From positions 1-51,944 of the forward strand of contig JAQVXI010000014.1 in the NCBI GenBank assembly GCA_028709215.1: a stretch of 51,944 nucleotides of DNA, read 5' to 3'. This DNA is from Bacteroidales bacterium (lineage in GTDB: Bacteria > Bacteroidota > Bacteroidia > Bacteroidales > UBA1402). The number at the start of each line of letters is the position of its first letter. Position 1 is the first letter of the stretch. The notes beneath the pieces were generated by a model, which was not told the origin of the DNA, did no database searches, and was given only the letters and a program-made list of their open reading frames with translations. Shown one piece after another: positions 9,378 through 18,929 of the stretch. A program made the translations under genes and the position numbers.

Positions 9378-10170
9378 AACAAGCGAATGGCTGCAAGCCA
9401 GAATGCCTTTCACCATCCATACTGCCATCATTCTGGGTACTGGACTGGGGGAGTTGGTTCACGAATTGACCGATGTCCTTGAAATCCCATACGAGTCCAT
9501 ACCCAACTTTCCCATTTCTACCGTAGAAGGGCACAGTGGAATCCTGCGGTTTGGTAAATTGGGCGGGAAACCGGTCATGGTCATGCAGGGAAGATTCCAT
9601 TACTATGAAGGGTACGCGATGCAGCAAGTCACATTCCCAGTACGTGTAATGAAAGCCCTCGGCATCCAAACGCTTTTCGTATCCAACGCGGCCGGTGGAA
9701 TGAATCCTGCTTTTCAGGTGGGCGACTTGATGATGATTACCGATCACATCAACCTCTTTCCGGAGCACCCTTTGAGGGGCAAAAACGAAACGGCACTCGG
9801 TCCGAGATTTCCGGACATGAGTGAAGCCTACTCAAAACGGTTGCAGGCGCTGGCAAGCAACATTGCTGCATCACACAACATTCCGTTGCAAAAAGGCATT
9901 TATATCGGAACCTCCGGCCCAACCTTTGAAACGCCTGCCGAATACAAATACTTCCGAATCATCGGTGGTGATGCCGTTGGCATGTCTACCGTACCGGAGG
10001 TCATCGTTGCACGACACGGTGGAATGGAAGTATTTGCCATTTCGGTGATTACCGACCTGGGCGTAGAAGGGCAAGTCCTCGAAGTTTCACACGAAGAAGT
10101 TCAACAAGCCGCTTTACTGGCGCAACCCAACATGACTCGCATCATGCGAGATCTTATCAATCAAGCTTAA
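9358..10170 (+). CDS. Purine nucleoside phosphorylase I (inosine/guanosine type)
   Basis: Cleaves purine nucleosides with phosphate to give base and (deoxy)ribose-1-phosphate for purine salvage. The 270-residue length is that of the trimeric PNP family. Visible motifs are ILGTGLGEL near residue 28, EGHSG (phosphate site), GRFHYYEG, the SNAAGGMNP block and GTSGPTFETPAEYK. The start at 9358 lies inside the end of lpxK. The combination sppA-lpxK-PNP-thiL is a gene order I associate with Bacteroidales genomes. Confidence 0.93.
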   Translation: MLKTIHETSEWLQARMPFTIHTAIILGTGLGELVHELTDVLEIPYESIPNFPISTVEGHSGILRFGKLGGKPVMVMQGRFHYYEGYAMQQVTFPVRVMKALGIQTLFVSNAAGGMNPAFQVGDLMMITDHINLFPEHPLRGKNETALGPRFPDMSEAYSKRLQALASNIAASHNIPLQKGIYIGTSGPTFETPAEYKYFRIIGGDAVGMSTVPEVIVARHGGMEVFAISVITDLGVEGQVLEVSHEEVQQAALLAQPNMTRIMRDLINQA

Positions 10171-10173
10171 TAT

Positions 10174-11232
10174 ATGTCAAATACAAAAATTAAACGCACA
10201 GAAATAAGCCAATACGGAGAGTTTGGTCTGATCGATCATCTAACCAAAAATTTTGATCTCCGGCAACCCAGCAGCCTAAAAGGGGTTGGAGACGATGCGG
10301 CCGTCTTATCGTACAATCAAAAGAAGACATTGGCAACGACCGATTTACTCTTAGAAGGGATCCATTTTGATTTGATCTATACTCCATTGAGGCATTTGGG
10401 GTACAAAGCTGCGATTGTCAATTTTTCAGACATTTACGCAATGAATGGTACGCCCACCCAATTACTGGTTTCACTGGGCGTATCCAAACGTTTTGGTGTG
10501 GAAGATCTGGAGGATTTTTATAGCGGCATTCGACTGGCCTGTGATGAATACAATGTCGACCTGGTAGGAGGTGATACAAGCGCATCCCTTACCGGATTGA
10601 CCATTAGCATTACCTGCTTGGGGATCGTCGACCCGGAGCGTGTTGTTTACCGAAACGGAGCGAAAGCAAACGACTTGATCTGTGTCAGTGGCGATTTGGG
10701 TGCAGCCTATATGGGCTTGCAACTCTTGGAACGAGAGAAACACGTTTTCCAACAAGCGTCCGGTATTCAACCCGACTTTGCGGGCAAGGAGTATTTACTG
10801 GAGCGGCAATTGAAACCGGAAGCTCGAAAAGACATTGTGGAACTGCTACAAAACAAAGACATTTTGCCCACGTCAATGATCGATGTATCGGATGGACTGT
10901 CGTCTGAGCTCATTCATCTGTGCAAACAAAGCCAATGCGGTTGCCGCATCTATGAAGAGAATATCCCCATTGACTATCAAACGGCGCTACAGGCAGAAGA
11001 AATGCATATGAATCTAACGACGACTGCATTGAACGGAGGTGAAGATTATGAATTGCTTTTCACCGTCCCACTTTCCTTTCATGAGCAGGTCAAAGACATC
11101 GAAGGCATTCGAATCATTGGGCATATGTGTGACGCCTCGCTGGGAATGCGACTCATCAGCCGAGATGGCAACGAATTGGATTTGAAAGCACAAGGCTGGA
11201 ATGCCTTTGAGGATTCTTCTTCGAATGCATAA
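10174..11232 (+). CDS. thiL: Thiamine-monophosphate kinase
   Basis: Phosphorylates thiamine monophosphate to thiamine pyrophosphate, the last step of coenzyme synthesis. The 352-residue protein has the AIRS/PurM-type fold signature GVGDDAAVL near residue 30, DLLLEGIHFD, VGGDTSAS and the later IDVSDGLSSEL. It starts three bases after the PNP stop. No thiamine (TPP) riboswitch is visible upstream, so expression presumably follows the operon promoter in front of sppA. Its last codons overlap one copy of a repeat linked to the next operon's control region. Confidence 0.93.
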   Translation: MSNTKIKRTEISQYGEFGLIDHLTKNFDLRQPSSLKGVGDDAAVLSYNQKKTLATTDLLLEGIHFDLIYTPLRHLGYKAAIVNFSDIYAMNGTPTQLLVSLGVSKRFGVEDLEDFYSGIRLACDEYNVDLVGGDTSASLTGLTISITCLGIVDPERVVYRNGAKANDLICVSGDLGAAYMGLQLLEREKHVFQQASGIQPDFAGKEYLLERQLKPEARKDIVELLQNKDILPTSMIDVSDGLSSELIHLCKQSQCGCRIYEENIPIDYQTALQAEEMHMNLTTTALNGGEDYELLFTVPLSFHEQVKDIEGIRIIGHMCDASLGMRLISRDGNELDLKAQGWNAFEDSSSNA

Positions 11233-11265
11233 ATAAACGTCCGGTTGAAAAATAATGCATAAATA
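11224..11265 (+). repeat. Two direct copies of AATGCATAAATA before argR
   Basis: Identical 12-base copies at 11224-11235 and 11254-11265, 30 bases apart start to start (about three helical turns). The second copy ends one base before the -33 box of the argR promoter. TGCAT followed by an A/T run resembles one half of an ARG box. They may be auxiliary ArgR sites; this is inference. Confidence 0.5.
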
Positions 11266-11266
11266 C

Positions 11267-11298
11267 TTTGGCTAATCCAGTATTGTTCTATAATTTTG
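11267..11298 (+). promoter_or_regulatory. Consensus promoter of the arginine/proline operon
   Basis: TTTG (11267-11270), a 20-base spacer, and TAATTTTG (11291-11298) match the Bacteroidota consensus at every defined position. Transcription should start around 11305, immediately before the argR start at 11324. Confidence 0.8.
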
Positions 11299-11307
11299 CA
11301 GCCTGAT

Positions 11308-11321
11308 TGCATTTTTATTCA
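11308..11321 (+). promoter_or_regulatory. ARG-box-like operator
   Basis: TGCATTTTTATTCA fits the ArgR consensus TGAATwwwwATTCA with a single mismatch. It sits between the -7 box and the argR start, where a bound repressor would block initiation. ArgR proteins elsewhere bind such 18-base palindromes with arginine as co-repressor; its use here is inferred. Confidence 0.55.
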
Positions 11322-11323
11322 AC

Positions 11324-11800
11324 ATGAAAGATAAATCCAACCGCTTGTTGCAGATCAAGGATTTGATCCGCAAACACAAAATCGGAAGCCAGGAAGAATT
11401 GCTTCAAATCCTGTTCTCCTATGGGTATGACCTGACTCAGGCCACATTATCCAGAGACTTAAAGCAACTGAAAGTGGCCAAAATGCCGGACCACGAGGGA
11501 GGGTATATTTATATCCTTCCTGAGGATGCCTCCGGTAGCAAAACCATCAATATGAGATCTTCAGATGGCTCACGTTATACAGCCCAGGGCTTCTTGTCCA
11601 TGGACTTTTGCGGTGCATTCGCTGTAATCAAAACAAAGCCCGGCTACTCCGGAGGCGTTGCTGCAGACATCGATCAATATGCTTCTGCTGCAGTACTTGG
11701 CACCATTGCCGGAGACGATACGATCCTGGTCATTCCCAGAGAAAACATAAGCAGAGAAGACTTAACCAGAGCCTTGTCCGAAATCATACCCAATTCATAA
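11324..11800 (+). CDS. argR: Arginine repressor ArgR
   Basis: Transcription factor that senses arginine and controls its synthesis. The 158-residue length is typical. The N-terminal winged helix (residues 1-70) includes the LTQATLSRDLKQL recognition helix region. The C-terminal hexamerisation/arginine-binding domain carries GTIAGDDTILV, where the paired Asp residues contact arginine in known ArgR. It is the first gene of the operon that it probably regulates, giving autoregulation. Confidence 0.95.
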   Translation: MKDKSNRLLQIKDLIRKHKIGSQEELLQILFSYGYDLTQATLSRDLKQLKVAKMPDHEGGYIYILPEDASGSKTINMRSSDGSRYTAQGFLSMDFCGAFAVIKTKPGYSGGVAADIDQYASAAVLGTIAGDDTILVIPRENISREDLTRALSEIIPNS

Positions 11801-11825
11801 TCAAAGGACATTCAAGCACATTAAA

Positions 11826-12413
11826 ATGAATTCTGAAATTGAAGTAATTGTAGCAGATGAGTCGCACATAATCTATGTGGAAACCATACTCGACACAATT
11901 GAAAAAGCAGCGAAAATCAGAGGCACGGGAATCGCACGAAGAAGCCCGGACTACATACGGCAAAAAATGCTGGAGGGCAAAGCCATCATTGCATTGAAGG
12001 GCGACAAATTTGCCGGTTTTTGCTACATCGAATCCTGGGGCAACAAACAATATGTCGCCAATTCTGGACTGATTGTGGTGGAAGATTATCGTGGAGAAGG
12101 TTTGGCCAAACGCATTAAGAACAAGGCGTTTCAGCTTTCAAGGACCCGTTTTCCGGAAGCCAAACTGTTTGGACTTACCACCGGTGCAGCTGTCATGCGC
12201 ATCAATTACAAATTGGGCTATCGTCCGGTTACATACGCCGAACTCACAGACGACCCTGCCTTTTGGAAAGGCTGTGAAAGCTGTGTAAACTACGACATTT
12301 TACAACGGCAAAATCGACGGTTTTGCATGTGTACGGCCATGCTGTACGACCCCAAAGAGCATCCGGAAGAAGAGGATGCAAGCAAAACGAATACAAATAC
12401 AGAAAACGAATAA
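11826..12413 (+). CDS. GNAT acyltransferase, probable glutamate N-succinyltransferase (first step of arginine synthesis)
   Basis: A 195-residue GNAT-fold protein. The acyl-CoA-binding region around residues 80-95 reads VEDYRGEGLAKRIKNKAF, the usual R/Q-x-x-G-x-G/A loop. It sits between argR and argG, where Bacteroides have a GNAT protein thought to acylate glutamate. Because the transcarbamylase of this operon carries the succinyl-type residue Pro90, I infer that the acyl donor is succinyl-CoA and not acetyl-CoA. The C-terminal tail after residue 150 has four Cys and an acidic end. It is not related to classical ArgA or ArgJ. Substrate unproven. Confidence 0.75.
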   Translation: MNSEIEVIVADESHIIYVETILDTIEKAAKIRGTGIARRSPDYIRQKMLEGKAIIALKGDKFAGFCYIESWGNKQYVANSGLIVVEDYRGEGLAKRIKNKAFQLSRTRFPEAKLFGLTTGAAVMRINYKLGYRPVTYAELTDDPAFWKGCESCVNYDILQRQNRRFCMCTAMLYDPKEHPEEEDASKTNTNTENE

Positions 12414-12425
12414 ACATACAAAGCA

Positions 12426-13622
12426 ATGAAAGAAAAAGTTGTATTGGCATTTAGCGGAGGCTTGGATACCTCCTATTGCGCAAAATATCTGTCGGAAGAA
12501 AAAGGATACGACGTATATACAGCCGTAGCAAACACAGGGGGATTCAGCCCTGAAAATCTTAAAACGATCGAGGAGAATGCGTACAAACTTGGAGCGGTAA
12601 AACACGTCAGTTTGGATGTCACCAAAGAATACTACGAAAAAAGCATCAAATACATGGTCTTTGGTAATATTCTGCGCAACGGTACATACCCGATATCCGT
12701 CAGTTCCGAACGCATCTTTCAGGCCATCGCCATCATCGAATATGCCAAAGAAATCGGAGCTGGATACGTCGCACACGGTTCTACCGGCGCAGGAAACGAT
12801 CAAATCCGATTTGACTTGACATTCAACGTATTGGCTCCGGAAATAAAAATTCTGACGCCTACCCGTGACATGATTCTAACGCGGGAATACGAAATCAACT
12901 ACTTAAAACAACACGGCTTCGTCGCTGATTTCAAGAAAATGGAATACTCCATCAACAAAGGGTTGTGGGGTACATCCATCGGTGGAAAAGAGACGTTAAA
13001 ATCCGATCAGACCTTACCCGAGGATGCTTATCCTTCTCAAATGGTTGCCGAAGGGGAAGAAACCCTAACGCTGGATTTTGTGAAAGGGGAACTCTCCGGC
13101 GTGAACGGCAAATCGTTTGAAGACAAGGTTCAGGCCATTCAAGCGGTCGAGGCCATCGCTTCACGTTATGCAGTTGGACGCGATATGCACATCGGTGATA
13201 CCATTATTGGGATCAAAGGGCGGGTTGGCTTTGAAGCGGCTGCGCCGATGGTCATCATTAACGCCCACAAAATGCTTGAGAAGCATACACTGACCAAATG
13301 GCAACAATATTGGAAGGATCAGATCGGGAACTGGTACGGTATGTTTTTGCACGAAGCGCAGTACCTGGAACCGGTAATGCGCGACTGTGAGGCCTTTTTG
13401 GAAAGCAGTCAACAAACCGTCACCGGAAAGGTCCTCGTACAATTGAAGCCCTATCACTACGTGATGGTCGGTGTAGACAGCCCATACGATCTAATGAAAT
13501 CAGAATTTGGAGAATACGGAGAGACCCAGACCGCTTTTACGGCTGATGATGCAAAAGGATTCACCAAAATCCTTGGTAACTCGATAAAGATATTTCACGC
13601 GGTACAAAAGAAAAACCAATAA
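12426..13622 (+). CDS. argG: Argininosuccinate synthase
   Basis: Joins citrulline and aspartate with ATP to give argininosuccinate. The 398-residue protein has the PP-loop ATP site FSGGLDTSY at residues 9-17 and AHGSTGAGNDQIRF near residue 120. It starts 12 bases after the acyltransferase gene and ends two bases before argC, so it is co-transcribed. argH, the next enzyme of the pathway, is not in the window. Confidence 0.95.
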   Translation: MKEKVVLAFSGGLDTSYCAKYLSEEKGYDVYTAVANTGGFSPENLKTIEENAYKLGAVKHVSLDVTKEYYEKSIKYMVFGNILRNGTYPISVSSERIFQAIAIIEYAKEIGAGYVAHGSTGAGNDQIRFDLTFNVLAPEIKILTPTRDMILTREYEINYLKQHGFVADFKKMEYSINKGLWGTSIGGKETLKSDQTLPEDAYPSQMVAEGEETLTLDFVKGELSGVNGKSFEDKVQAIQAVEAIASRYAVGRDMHIGDTIIGIKGRVGFEAAAPMVIINAHKMLEKHTLTKWQQYWKDQIGNWYGMFLHEAQYLEPVMRDCEAFLESSQQTVTGKVLVQLKPYHYVMVGVDSPYDLMKSEFGEYGETQTAFTADDAKGFTKILGNSIKIFHAVQKKNQ

Positions 13623-13624
13623 GC

Positions 13625-14593
13625 ATGATTCAAGCAGGTATCATAGGTGGTGCAGGTTATACCGCCGGAGAACTGATTCGCCTTTTAATAAACCATCCGG
13701 ATGTTTGCATTCAATACATCCACAGCAACAGCAATGCAGGTCAGCCCATTACCAAAGTACACAGCGGGTTGGTTGGTGAGACAAATCTGGTATTCAGTTC
13801 TGAATATCAATTTGAATCCATCGACGTATTGTTTCTCTGCGTAGCCCATGGTGACAGTAAAAAGTTTCTGGAAGCACACACGCTCCCGGAAGCACTGAAA
13901 ATCGTGGATCTGTCCACCGACTTTCGTTCCAAACGACCCGATCACGATTTTGTATACGGTCTGCCGGAATTAAATTGGACCGCCATCAAACAAGCCAAAC
14001 ACATAGCCAATCCAGGTTGTTTTGCCACAGCCATACAATTGGCCTTGCTACCGCTGGCTTCAAAGGGATTATTGACCTCCGATGTGCATGTAAATGCCAT
14101 CACCGGATCAACCGGCGCCGGTGTGAAGCCCAGCACGACCAGCCATTTTAGCTGGAGGAATGATAACATCTCTGTCTATAAGCCTTTTGCACACCAGCAT
14201 CTGGCTGAAATCGGTCAATCCGTTCGTCAATTGCAACCCAACTTCAATAAGGAGATCCACTTTATACCGGTTCGCGGAAATTTCGCACGCGGTATCTTTG
14301 TCAGTACCTACACAACATTTGAAGGCAGCATTGAAGAGGCGAAAGCCCTGTTTGAAGACTTCTACAAAGATTCCGCCTTTACATTTATGTACGACGAGAA
14401 TCCGGATATGAAACAAGTCGTCAATACCAATAAGGCTTTAATCCATTTGGAAAAACATGGCAATCAACTGCTCGTTTTATCCATGATTGACAATTTACTG
14501 AAGGGCGCTTCCGGTCAGGCAGTTCAAAACATGAACCTTCTTTTCGGCCTAGACGAGCAAACCGGACTGCATCTCAAACCTTCGGCTTTTTAA
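13625..14593 (+). CDS. argC: N-acyl-gamma-glutamyl-phosphate reductase
   Basis: NADPH-dependent reduction of N-acyl-glutamyl phosphate to the semialdehyde. The nucleotide-binding GGAGYTAGELIRLL opens the protein, and the catalytic Cys is C132 in NPGCFATA. HFIPVRGNFARG and the C-terminal NLLKGASGQAVQNMN are typical. The 322-residue length is normal. In this operon the acyl group is probably succinyl, on the evidence of the transcarbamylase. Confidence 0.95.
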   Translation: MIQAGIIGGAGYTAGELIRLLINHPDVCIQYIHSNSNAGQPITKVHSGLVGETNLVFSSEYQFESIDVLFLCVAHGDSKKFLEAHTLPEALKIVDLSTDFRSKRPDHDFVYGLPELNWTAIKQAKHIANPGCFATAIQLALLPLASKGLLTSDVHVNAITGSTGAGVKPSTTSHFSWRNDNISVYKPFAHQHLAEIGQSVRQLQPNFNKEIHFIPVRGNFARGIFVSTYTTFEGSIEEAKALFEDFYKDSAFTFMYDENPDMKQVVNTNKALIHLEKHGNQLLVLSMIDNLLKGASGQAVQNMNLLFGLDEQTGLHLKPSAF

Positions 14594-14607
14594 TAGAATA
14601 AACTACG

Positions 14608-15738
14608 ATGAAACTATTTGATGTATATCCCCTGTTTGACATCAACATTGTCAAGGGAAAAGGCTGTTACACATACGACGATCAAGGCAATACGTATTTG
14701 GATCTATATGGAGGACATGCGGTTATTTCCGTAGGACACAGCCATCCTCATTACATAAAACGTATTTCGGATCAAGTTGAGAATCTGGGCTTTTACTCAA
14801 ATTCCGTCGTCAACCGTTTACAAGAAGAATTCGCTGAAAAACTGGGAAAGGCGTCCGGATACGAAGACTACCGGTTATTCTTGGTCAATTCAGGAGCGGA
14901 AGCCAACGAGAATGCGCTGAAACTGGCCTCCTTTCACACCGGACGCAAAAAAGTGCTGTCCTTTCATAAATCCTTTCATGGTCGCACATCCGCTGCCGTT
15001 CGCGTCACGGATAATCCAGCCATTATTGCGCCTGTCAACCAAGGTATGGATGTAACGTTTCTAACCATTGGTGACAACGAACGCCTTGAAATGGAGCTTA
15101 AAACCGGAGACTATTGCGCCGTCATTATAGAAGGGATTCTAGGCATTGGTGGCATCATCGTACCGGACCCCTGCTTCATGCAAAACCTGCAGAACCTATG
15201 CAAAGAAACCGGAACCGTGCTCATTTTAGATGAAATACAATCCGGATATGGAAGAAGCGGACGCTTTTTTGCACATCAGTACAGCGGCATTCAGCCAGAC
15301 TTAATTACCGTAGCCAAAGGCATTGCCAATGGCTTCCCTATGGGTGGATTACTGATTGCTCCACACTTTGAGGCAAAATACGGAATGCTTGGAACAACCT
15401 TTGGCGGCAACCATCTTGCCTGTGCAGCCGGACTGGCCGTTCTCGAGATCATGGAACAGGAGCAACTCGTCCAAAATGCAGAATCAGTAGGCAATTATCT
15501 TTTTCAAGAATTGACAAACATGGATGGAATCAAAGAAGTCAGAGGGCTGGGACTTATGATCGGACTTGAATTTGATGAACCGGTCAAACCCATCCGTCAA
15601 AAACTGCTTTTTGAACACCACATCTTTACCGGTGTGAGCGGCAGCAATGTCATTCGATTGCTTCCTCCGCTTTGTCTGAGCATGCAACAAGCCACGCAAT
15701 TTATCCAAACACTCAAAAAGGTGCTGGCTGAAAAATAA
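14608..15738 (+). CDS. argD: N-acyl-ornithine aminotransferase
   Basis: PLP-dependent class III aminotransferase (376 residues) that converts N-acyl-glutamate semialdehyde to N-acyl-ornithine. Visible are SGAEANENALKLA (PLP phosphate site, about residues 95-108), SFHGRTSAAV, LDEIQSGYGRSG and the PLP lysine K237 in ITVAKGIANG. It lies 14 bases after argC. By operon context it should act on N-succinyl-ornithine in this organism. Confidence 0.93.
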   Translation: MKLFDVYPLFDINIVKGKGCYTYDDQGNTYLDLYGGHAVISVGHSHPHYIKRISDQVENLGFYSNSVVNRLQEEFAEKLGKASGYEDYRLFLVNSGAEANENALKLASFHTGRKKVLSFHKSFHGRTSAAVRVTDNPAIIAPVNQGMDVTFLTIGDNERLEMELKTGDYCAVIIEGILGIGGIIVPDPCFMQNLQNLCKETGTVLILDEIQSGYGRSGRFFAHQYSGIQPDLITVAKGIANGFPMGGLLIAPHFEAKYGMLGTTFGGNHLACAAGLAVLEIMEQEQLVQNAESVGNYLFQELTNMDGIKEVRGLGLMIGLEFDEPVKPIRQKLLFEHHIFTGVSGSNVIRLLPPLCLSMQQATQFIQTLKKVLAEK

Positions 15739-15772
15739 CTATCTTTAAGGTGTACATCAAAACAAGAACGAT

Positions 15773-16573
15773 ATGAAAATTGGCATCATTGGAGCCGGCA
15801 ATATGGGAGGAGCCATCGCGCGGGGTTTGGTCACAAGTGGGCACATTGCAGCCGCTGATATACGCGTAAGCGATAAAAATCAGCAAACACTCTCCGACAT
15901 AAAAGCATTCAATCCGGAGATTGATTGCGTCCAGTCCAATTTGGACTGCATTCGAGAGGCATCGTTGGTTATTCTGGCTGTTAAACCCTGGTTTATCGAA
16001 TCGGTTGCCAACGAAATCGCCCATCAACTCAACTACAGCAACCAAATGGTTTTATCCATCGCTGCCGGTATTGGAATGGACCAATTGAAAACGTTCTTTC
16101 CCGCTCAAAACGACAACGCAGCGACGCTGTTTCGATTGATTCCCAACACGGCCATTGATGTTCTGGAGAGCTTTTCATGCCTTACATCCTGGAATGCAAC
16201 TCAGGATCAGGAAAATGAAATTCTGAATCTATTTAATCAAATGGGTAAAGCCATGCTGGTTCCCGAAAGCCAACTGAATGCCTATATGTCACTGTCCTCG
16301 TGCGGCATCGCCTATGCGTTCCGCTACATTCGAGCAGCGACCGAGGGTGGCGTAGAGATGGGCATCTATCCGGAGGTTGCAAAAGAAGTCGTTTTACAAA
16401 CATTAAAAGGAGCGGTAGCGCTGCTTGAACAAAAAGGAAGTCACCCGGAAGTTGAAATTGACAAGGTGACAACACCCGGGGGGATTACCATCAAAGGCCT
16501 GAATGCCATGGAGCAATCGGGTTTTTCAGCCGCCGTCATTAATGGCCTGAAGGCCAGCCACATCAAGTCATAA
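15773..16573 (+). CDS. proC: Pyrroline-5-carboxylate reductase
   Basis: Last step of proline synthesis, NAD(P)H-dependent reduction of pyrroline-5-carboxylate. The N-terminal Rossmann motif GIIGAGNMGGAIARGL and the C-terminal VTTPGGITIKGL block are visible; 266 residues is normal. It follows argD by 34 bases, in which a weak -7-like TATCTTTA (15740-15747) occurs, so it might also have a minor promoter. Location inside an arginine operon reflects the shared glutamate origin of both pathways. Confidence 0.94.
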   Translation: MKIGIIGAGNMGGAIARGLVTSGHIAAADIRVSDKNQQTLSDIKAFNPEIDCVQSNLDCIREASLVILAVKPWFIESVANEIAHQLNYSNQMVLSIAAGIGMDQLKTFFPAQNDNAATLFRLIPNTAIDVLESFSCLTSWNATQDQENEILNLFNQMGKAMLVPESQLNAYMSLSSCGIAYAFRYIRAATEGGVEMGIYPEVAKEVVLQTLKGAVALLEQKGSHPEVEIDKVTTPGGITIKGLNAMEQSGFSAAVINGLKASHIKS

Positions 16574-16577
16574 AAAC

Positions 16578-17663
16578 ATGAACACACCACAGTTCAAGCG
16601 TCTGGTTGTCAAGGTGGGAAGCAATGTCCTTACAGATAAAAACGGACAATTGGATGTTGACATCATATCCTCTATCGTTGATCAGGTAGCAGCTCTACAC
16701 AACAAAGGCGTTGAAGTGCTGCTCATATCCTCCGGAGCGGTCGCAGCCGGAAGAGCCTTGGTACACACATCCAAAAAGATGGATCCAGTAGATCAACGAC
16801 AACTGTTTTCTGCCGTTGGACAAGTACAGCTGATCAATCTCTATTTCAACCTCTTTCAAAAAAAGGGATTGATCAGTGGACAAGTACTTACGACAAAAGA
16901 AAATTTTAAAAGTAGACGGCATTACTTAAACCAAAAGAATTGCATGTCCGTAATGCTTGAGCACAATGTAATACCCATCATCAACGAGAACGACACCATC
17001 TCTGTAACCGAACTGATGTTTACAGACAACGACGAACTCTCCGGCCTTATCGCAAGTATGATGGACGCGGAAGCGTTGATTATTTTGAGCAACATTGATG
17101 GCATTTACGATGGCAATCCATCGTTGCCTGAAAGCCGGGTCATTCCAATCATCAAGCCGGATACCGATTTACGTAGCTTTATTGCTTCGGGAAAATCAAC
17201 ATTCGGACGGGGTGGCATGTTAACCAAAAGCAACATTGCAAGAAAGGTTGCAGAAGAAGGAATCCCTGTCTTCATAGCCAACGGAAAACGATTCAACATC
17301 CTTACAGATTTGGTTGAACAAACAGAAAGCGTACCGCATACCCGCTTCGAAGCCTATTCCAAAACATCCTCTGCCGTTAAAAAATGGATTGCACACTCCG
17401 AAGGCTTTGCCAAAGGAAAAGTTTTTGTCAATGAAGGCTGCATGCTGGCACTTCAACGCAATAAGGCCAGCAGCATTCTACCCGTAGGTATTACAAAAAT
17501 TTCCGGAAGCTTTGAAAAAGGAGACATTGTGCGTATTTATGACCCGGAGGGCAACTCCATCGGCGTAGGTAAAGCACAGTATGGGAGTCAGACCGCTACA
17601 GAAGTTGTTGGAAAAAAAGGAGAACGTCCTTTGGTACATTATGATTATCTTTATCTCGACTAA
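16578..17663 (+). CDS. proB: Glutamate 5-kinase with C-terminal PUA domain
   Basis: ATP-dependent phosphorylation of glutamate, the first committed step to proline and usually the proline feedback point. The amino acid kinase domain covers about residues 1-260 (VVKVGSNVLTD, ISSGAVAAGR, NENDTISV, GRGGMLTKS); the remainder to 361 is a PUA domain. It starts four bases after proC and is followed by proA, the partner enzyme. Confidence 0.95.
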   Translation: MNTPQFKRLVVKVGSNVLTDKNGQLDVDIISSIVDQVAALHNKGVEVLLISSGAVAAGRALVHTSKKMDPVDQRQLFSAVGQVQLINLYFNLFQKKGLISGQVLTTKENFKSRRHYLNQKNCMSVMLEHNVIPIINENDTISVTELMFTDNDELSGLIASMMDAEALIILSNIDGIYDGNPSLPESRVIPIIKPDTDLRSFIASGKSTFGRGGMLTKSNIARKVAEEGIPVFIANGKRFNILTDLVEQTESVPHTRFEAYSKTSSAVKKWIAHSEGFAKGKVFVNEGCMLALQRNKASSILPVGITKISGSFEKGDIVRIYDPEGNSIGVGKAQYGSQTATEVVGKKGERPLVHYDYLYLD

Positions 17664-17675
17664 CAGGATTGAACG

Positions 17676-18923
17676 ATGAATTTGACAGCCATATTTCACG
17701 CAGCCAAAGAGGCCTCACGTCAACTACGATTTATTGACGACCAGAGCATTTCGACGATTTTAATGGAAGTTGCGGATGCCGCGGAGCAACAAACCGATCG
17801 ACTTCTCACGGAGAATAAGAAAGATTTGGACCGAATGGATCCAACGGATCCTAAATACGACCGCCTTAAGTTGACAAAAGAACGTTTGGCGGATATTGCA
17901 TCCGACATGCGTCATGTTGCCGGATTGCCCTCGCCGCTGGGAACGGTTCTTGCAGATTACACGCGCCCCAACGGCATGCAAATCAAGAAGGTACGCGTCG
18001 CTTTTGGTGTAATCGGTATCATTTACGAGTCCAGACCAAACGTAAGTTTTGATGTTTTTTCTTTGTGTCTGAGATCAGGGAACGCCTGCATCCTAAAAGG
18101 AAGCAGAGATGCACATTACTCAAACGAGGCCATTGTTGCCATCATTCACGACGTTCTACATAAGCGCGGAATGAATCCGGCCACGTGCACCCTGCTGCCT
18201 TCCGATCGCGAAGCCACACAACACCTAATGCATGCTGTTGGCTGGGTTGATTTGATTATTCCCAGAGGAAGTGCCGGGCTCATCCAATTTGTTCGCGAAA
18301 ATGCGAAGATTCCCGTGATTGAAACCGGAGCAGGAATTTGCCATACATATATTGACAAAGATGCGGATATCGATAAAGGGAAAGCCATTATTTTCAATGC
18401 AAAAACAAGACGACCCAGTGTATGCAATGCGTTGGATTGTCTAGTGATTCACCAAGATCGTCTTGGTGACCTTCCGAAGCTGTGTGCCGATCTTGCAACC
18501 GCCCATGTACGCATTTGGGCCGATGAGGAGGCGTACAAAACCCTCAACGGCCTGTATCCTGCTGAATTATTAAATCAGGCGACCACGGAGCATTTTGGCA
18601 TTGAATTCCTGAGTCTTCAAATGTCCATCAAGACGGTACAAAATCTGAAGGAGGCGTTGGATCACATCGCTCAATACAGTTCCATGCACAGTGAATGCAT
18701 TGTAAGTGAAGACGAAACCAGTTGTGCGGTGTTTGCTCAATCGGTGGATGCTGCTTGTGTGTATGCCAATGTATCCACCGCATTTACCGATGGGTCTCAA
18801 TTTGGACTGGGAGCCGAAATCGGTATCAGCACGCAAAAATTACATGCAAGAGGCCCCATGGCGCTTGAAGAACTCACTACATACAAATGGCTTGTTCGTG
18901 GAGACGGTCAGATTCGAAAGTAA
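17676..18923 (+). CDS. proA: Glutamate-5-semialdehyde dehydrogenase (gamma-glutamyl phosphate reductase)
   Basis: Reduces glutamyl 5-phosphate, the ProB product. The 415-residue protein has the aldehyde-dehydrogenase-type features [28 protein letters not shown] and the catalytic Cys at 250 in [10 protein letters not shown]. It lies 12 bases after proB. The C-terminal [19 protein letters not shown] is characteristic of ProA. Confidence 0.95.
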   Translation: MNLTAIFHAAKEASRQLRFIDDQSISTILMEVADAAEQQTDRLLTENKKDLDRMDPTDPKYDRLKLTKERLADIASDMRHVAGLPSPLGTVLADYTRPNGMQIKKVRVAFGVIGIIYESRPNVSFDVFSLCLRSGNACILKGSRDAHYSNEAIVAIIHDVLHKRGMNPATCTLLPSDREATQHLMHAVGWVDLIIPRGSAGLIQFVRENAKIPVIETGAGICHTYIDKDADIDKGKAIIFNAKTRRPSVCNALDCLVIHQDRLGDLPKLCADLATAHVRIWADEEAYKTLNGLYPAELLNQATTEHFGIEFLSLQMSIKTVQNLKEALDHIAQYSSMHSECIVSEDETSCAVFAQSVDAACVYANVSTAFTDGSQFGLGAEIGISTQKLHARGPMALEELTTYKWLVRGDGQIRK

Positions 18924-18929
18924 ACCGAA

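Noticed and set aside
10171-10173. TPP riboswitch before thiL
   Set aside because: Only three bases separate thiL from the upstream gene, and no thi-box was seen upstream of the operon.
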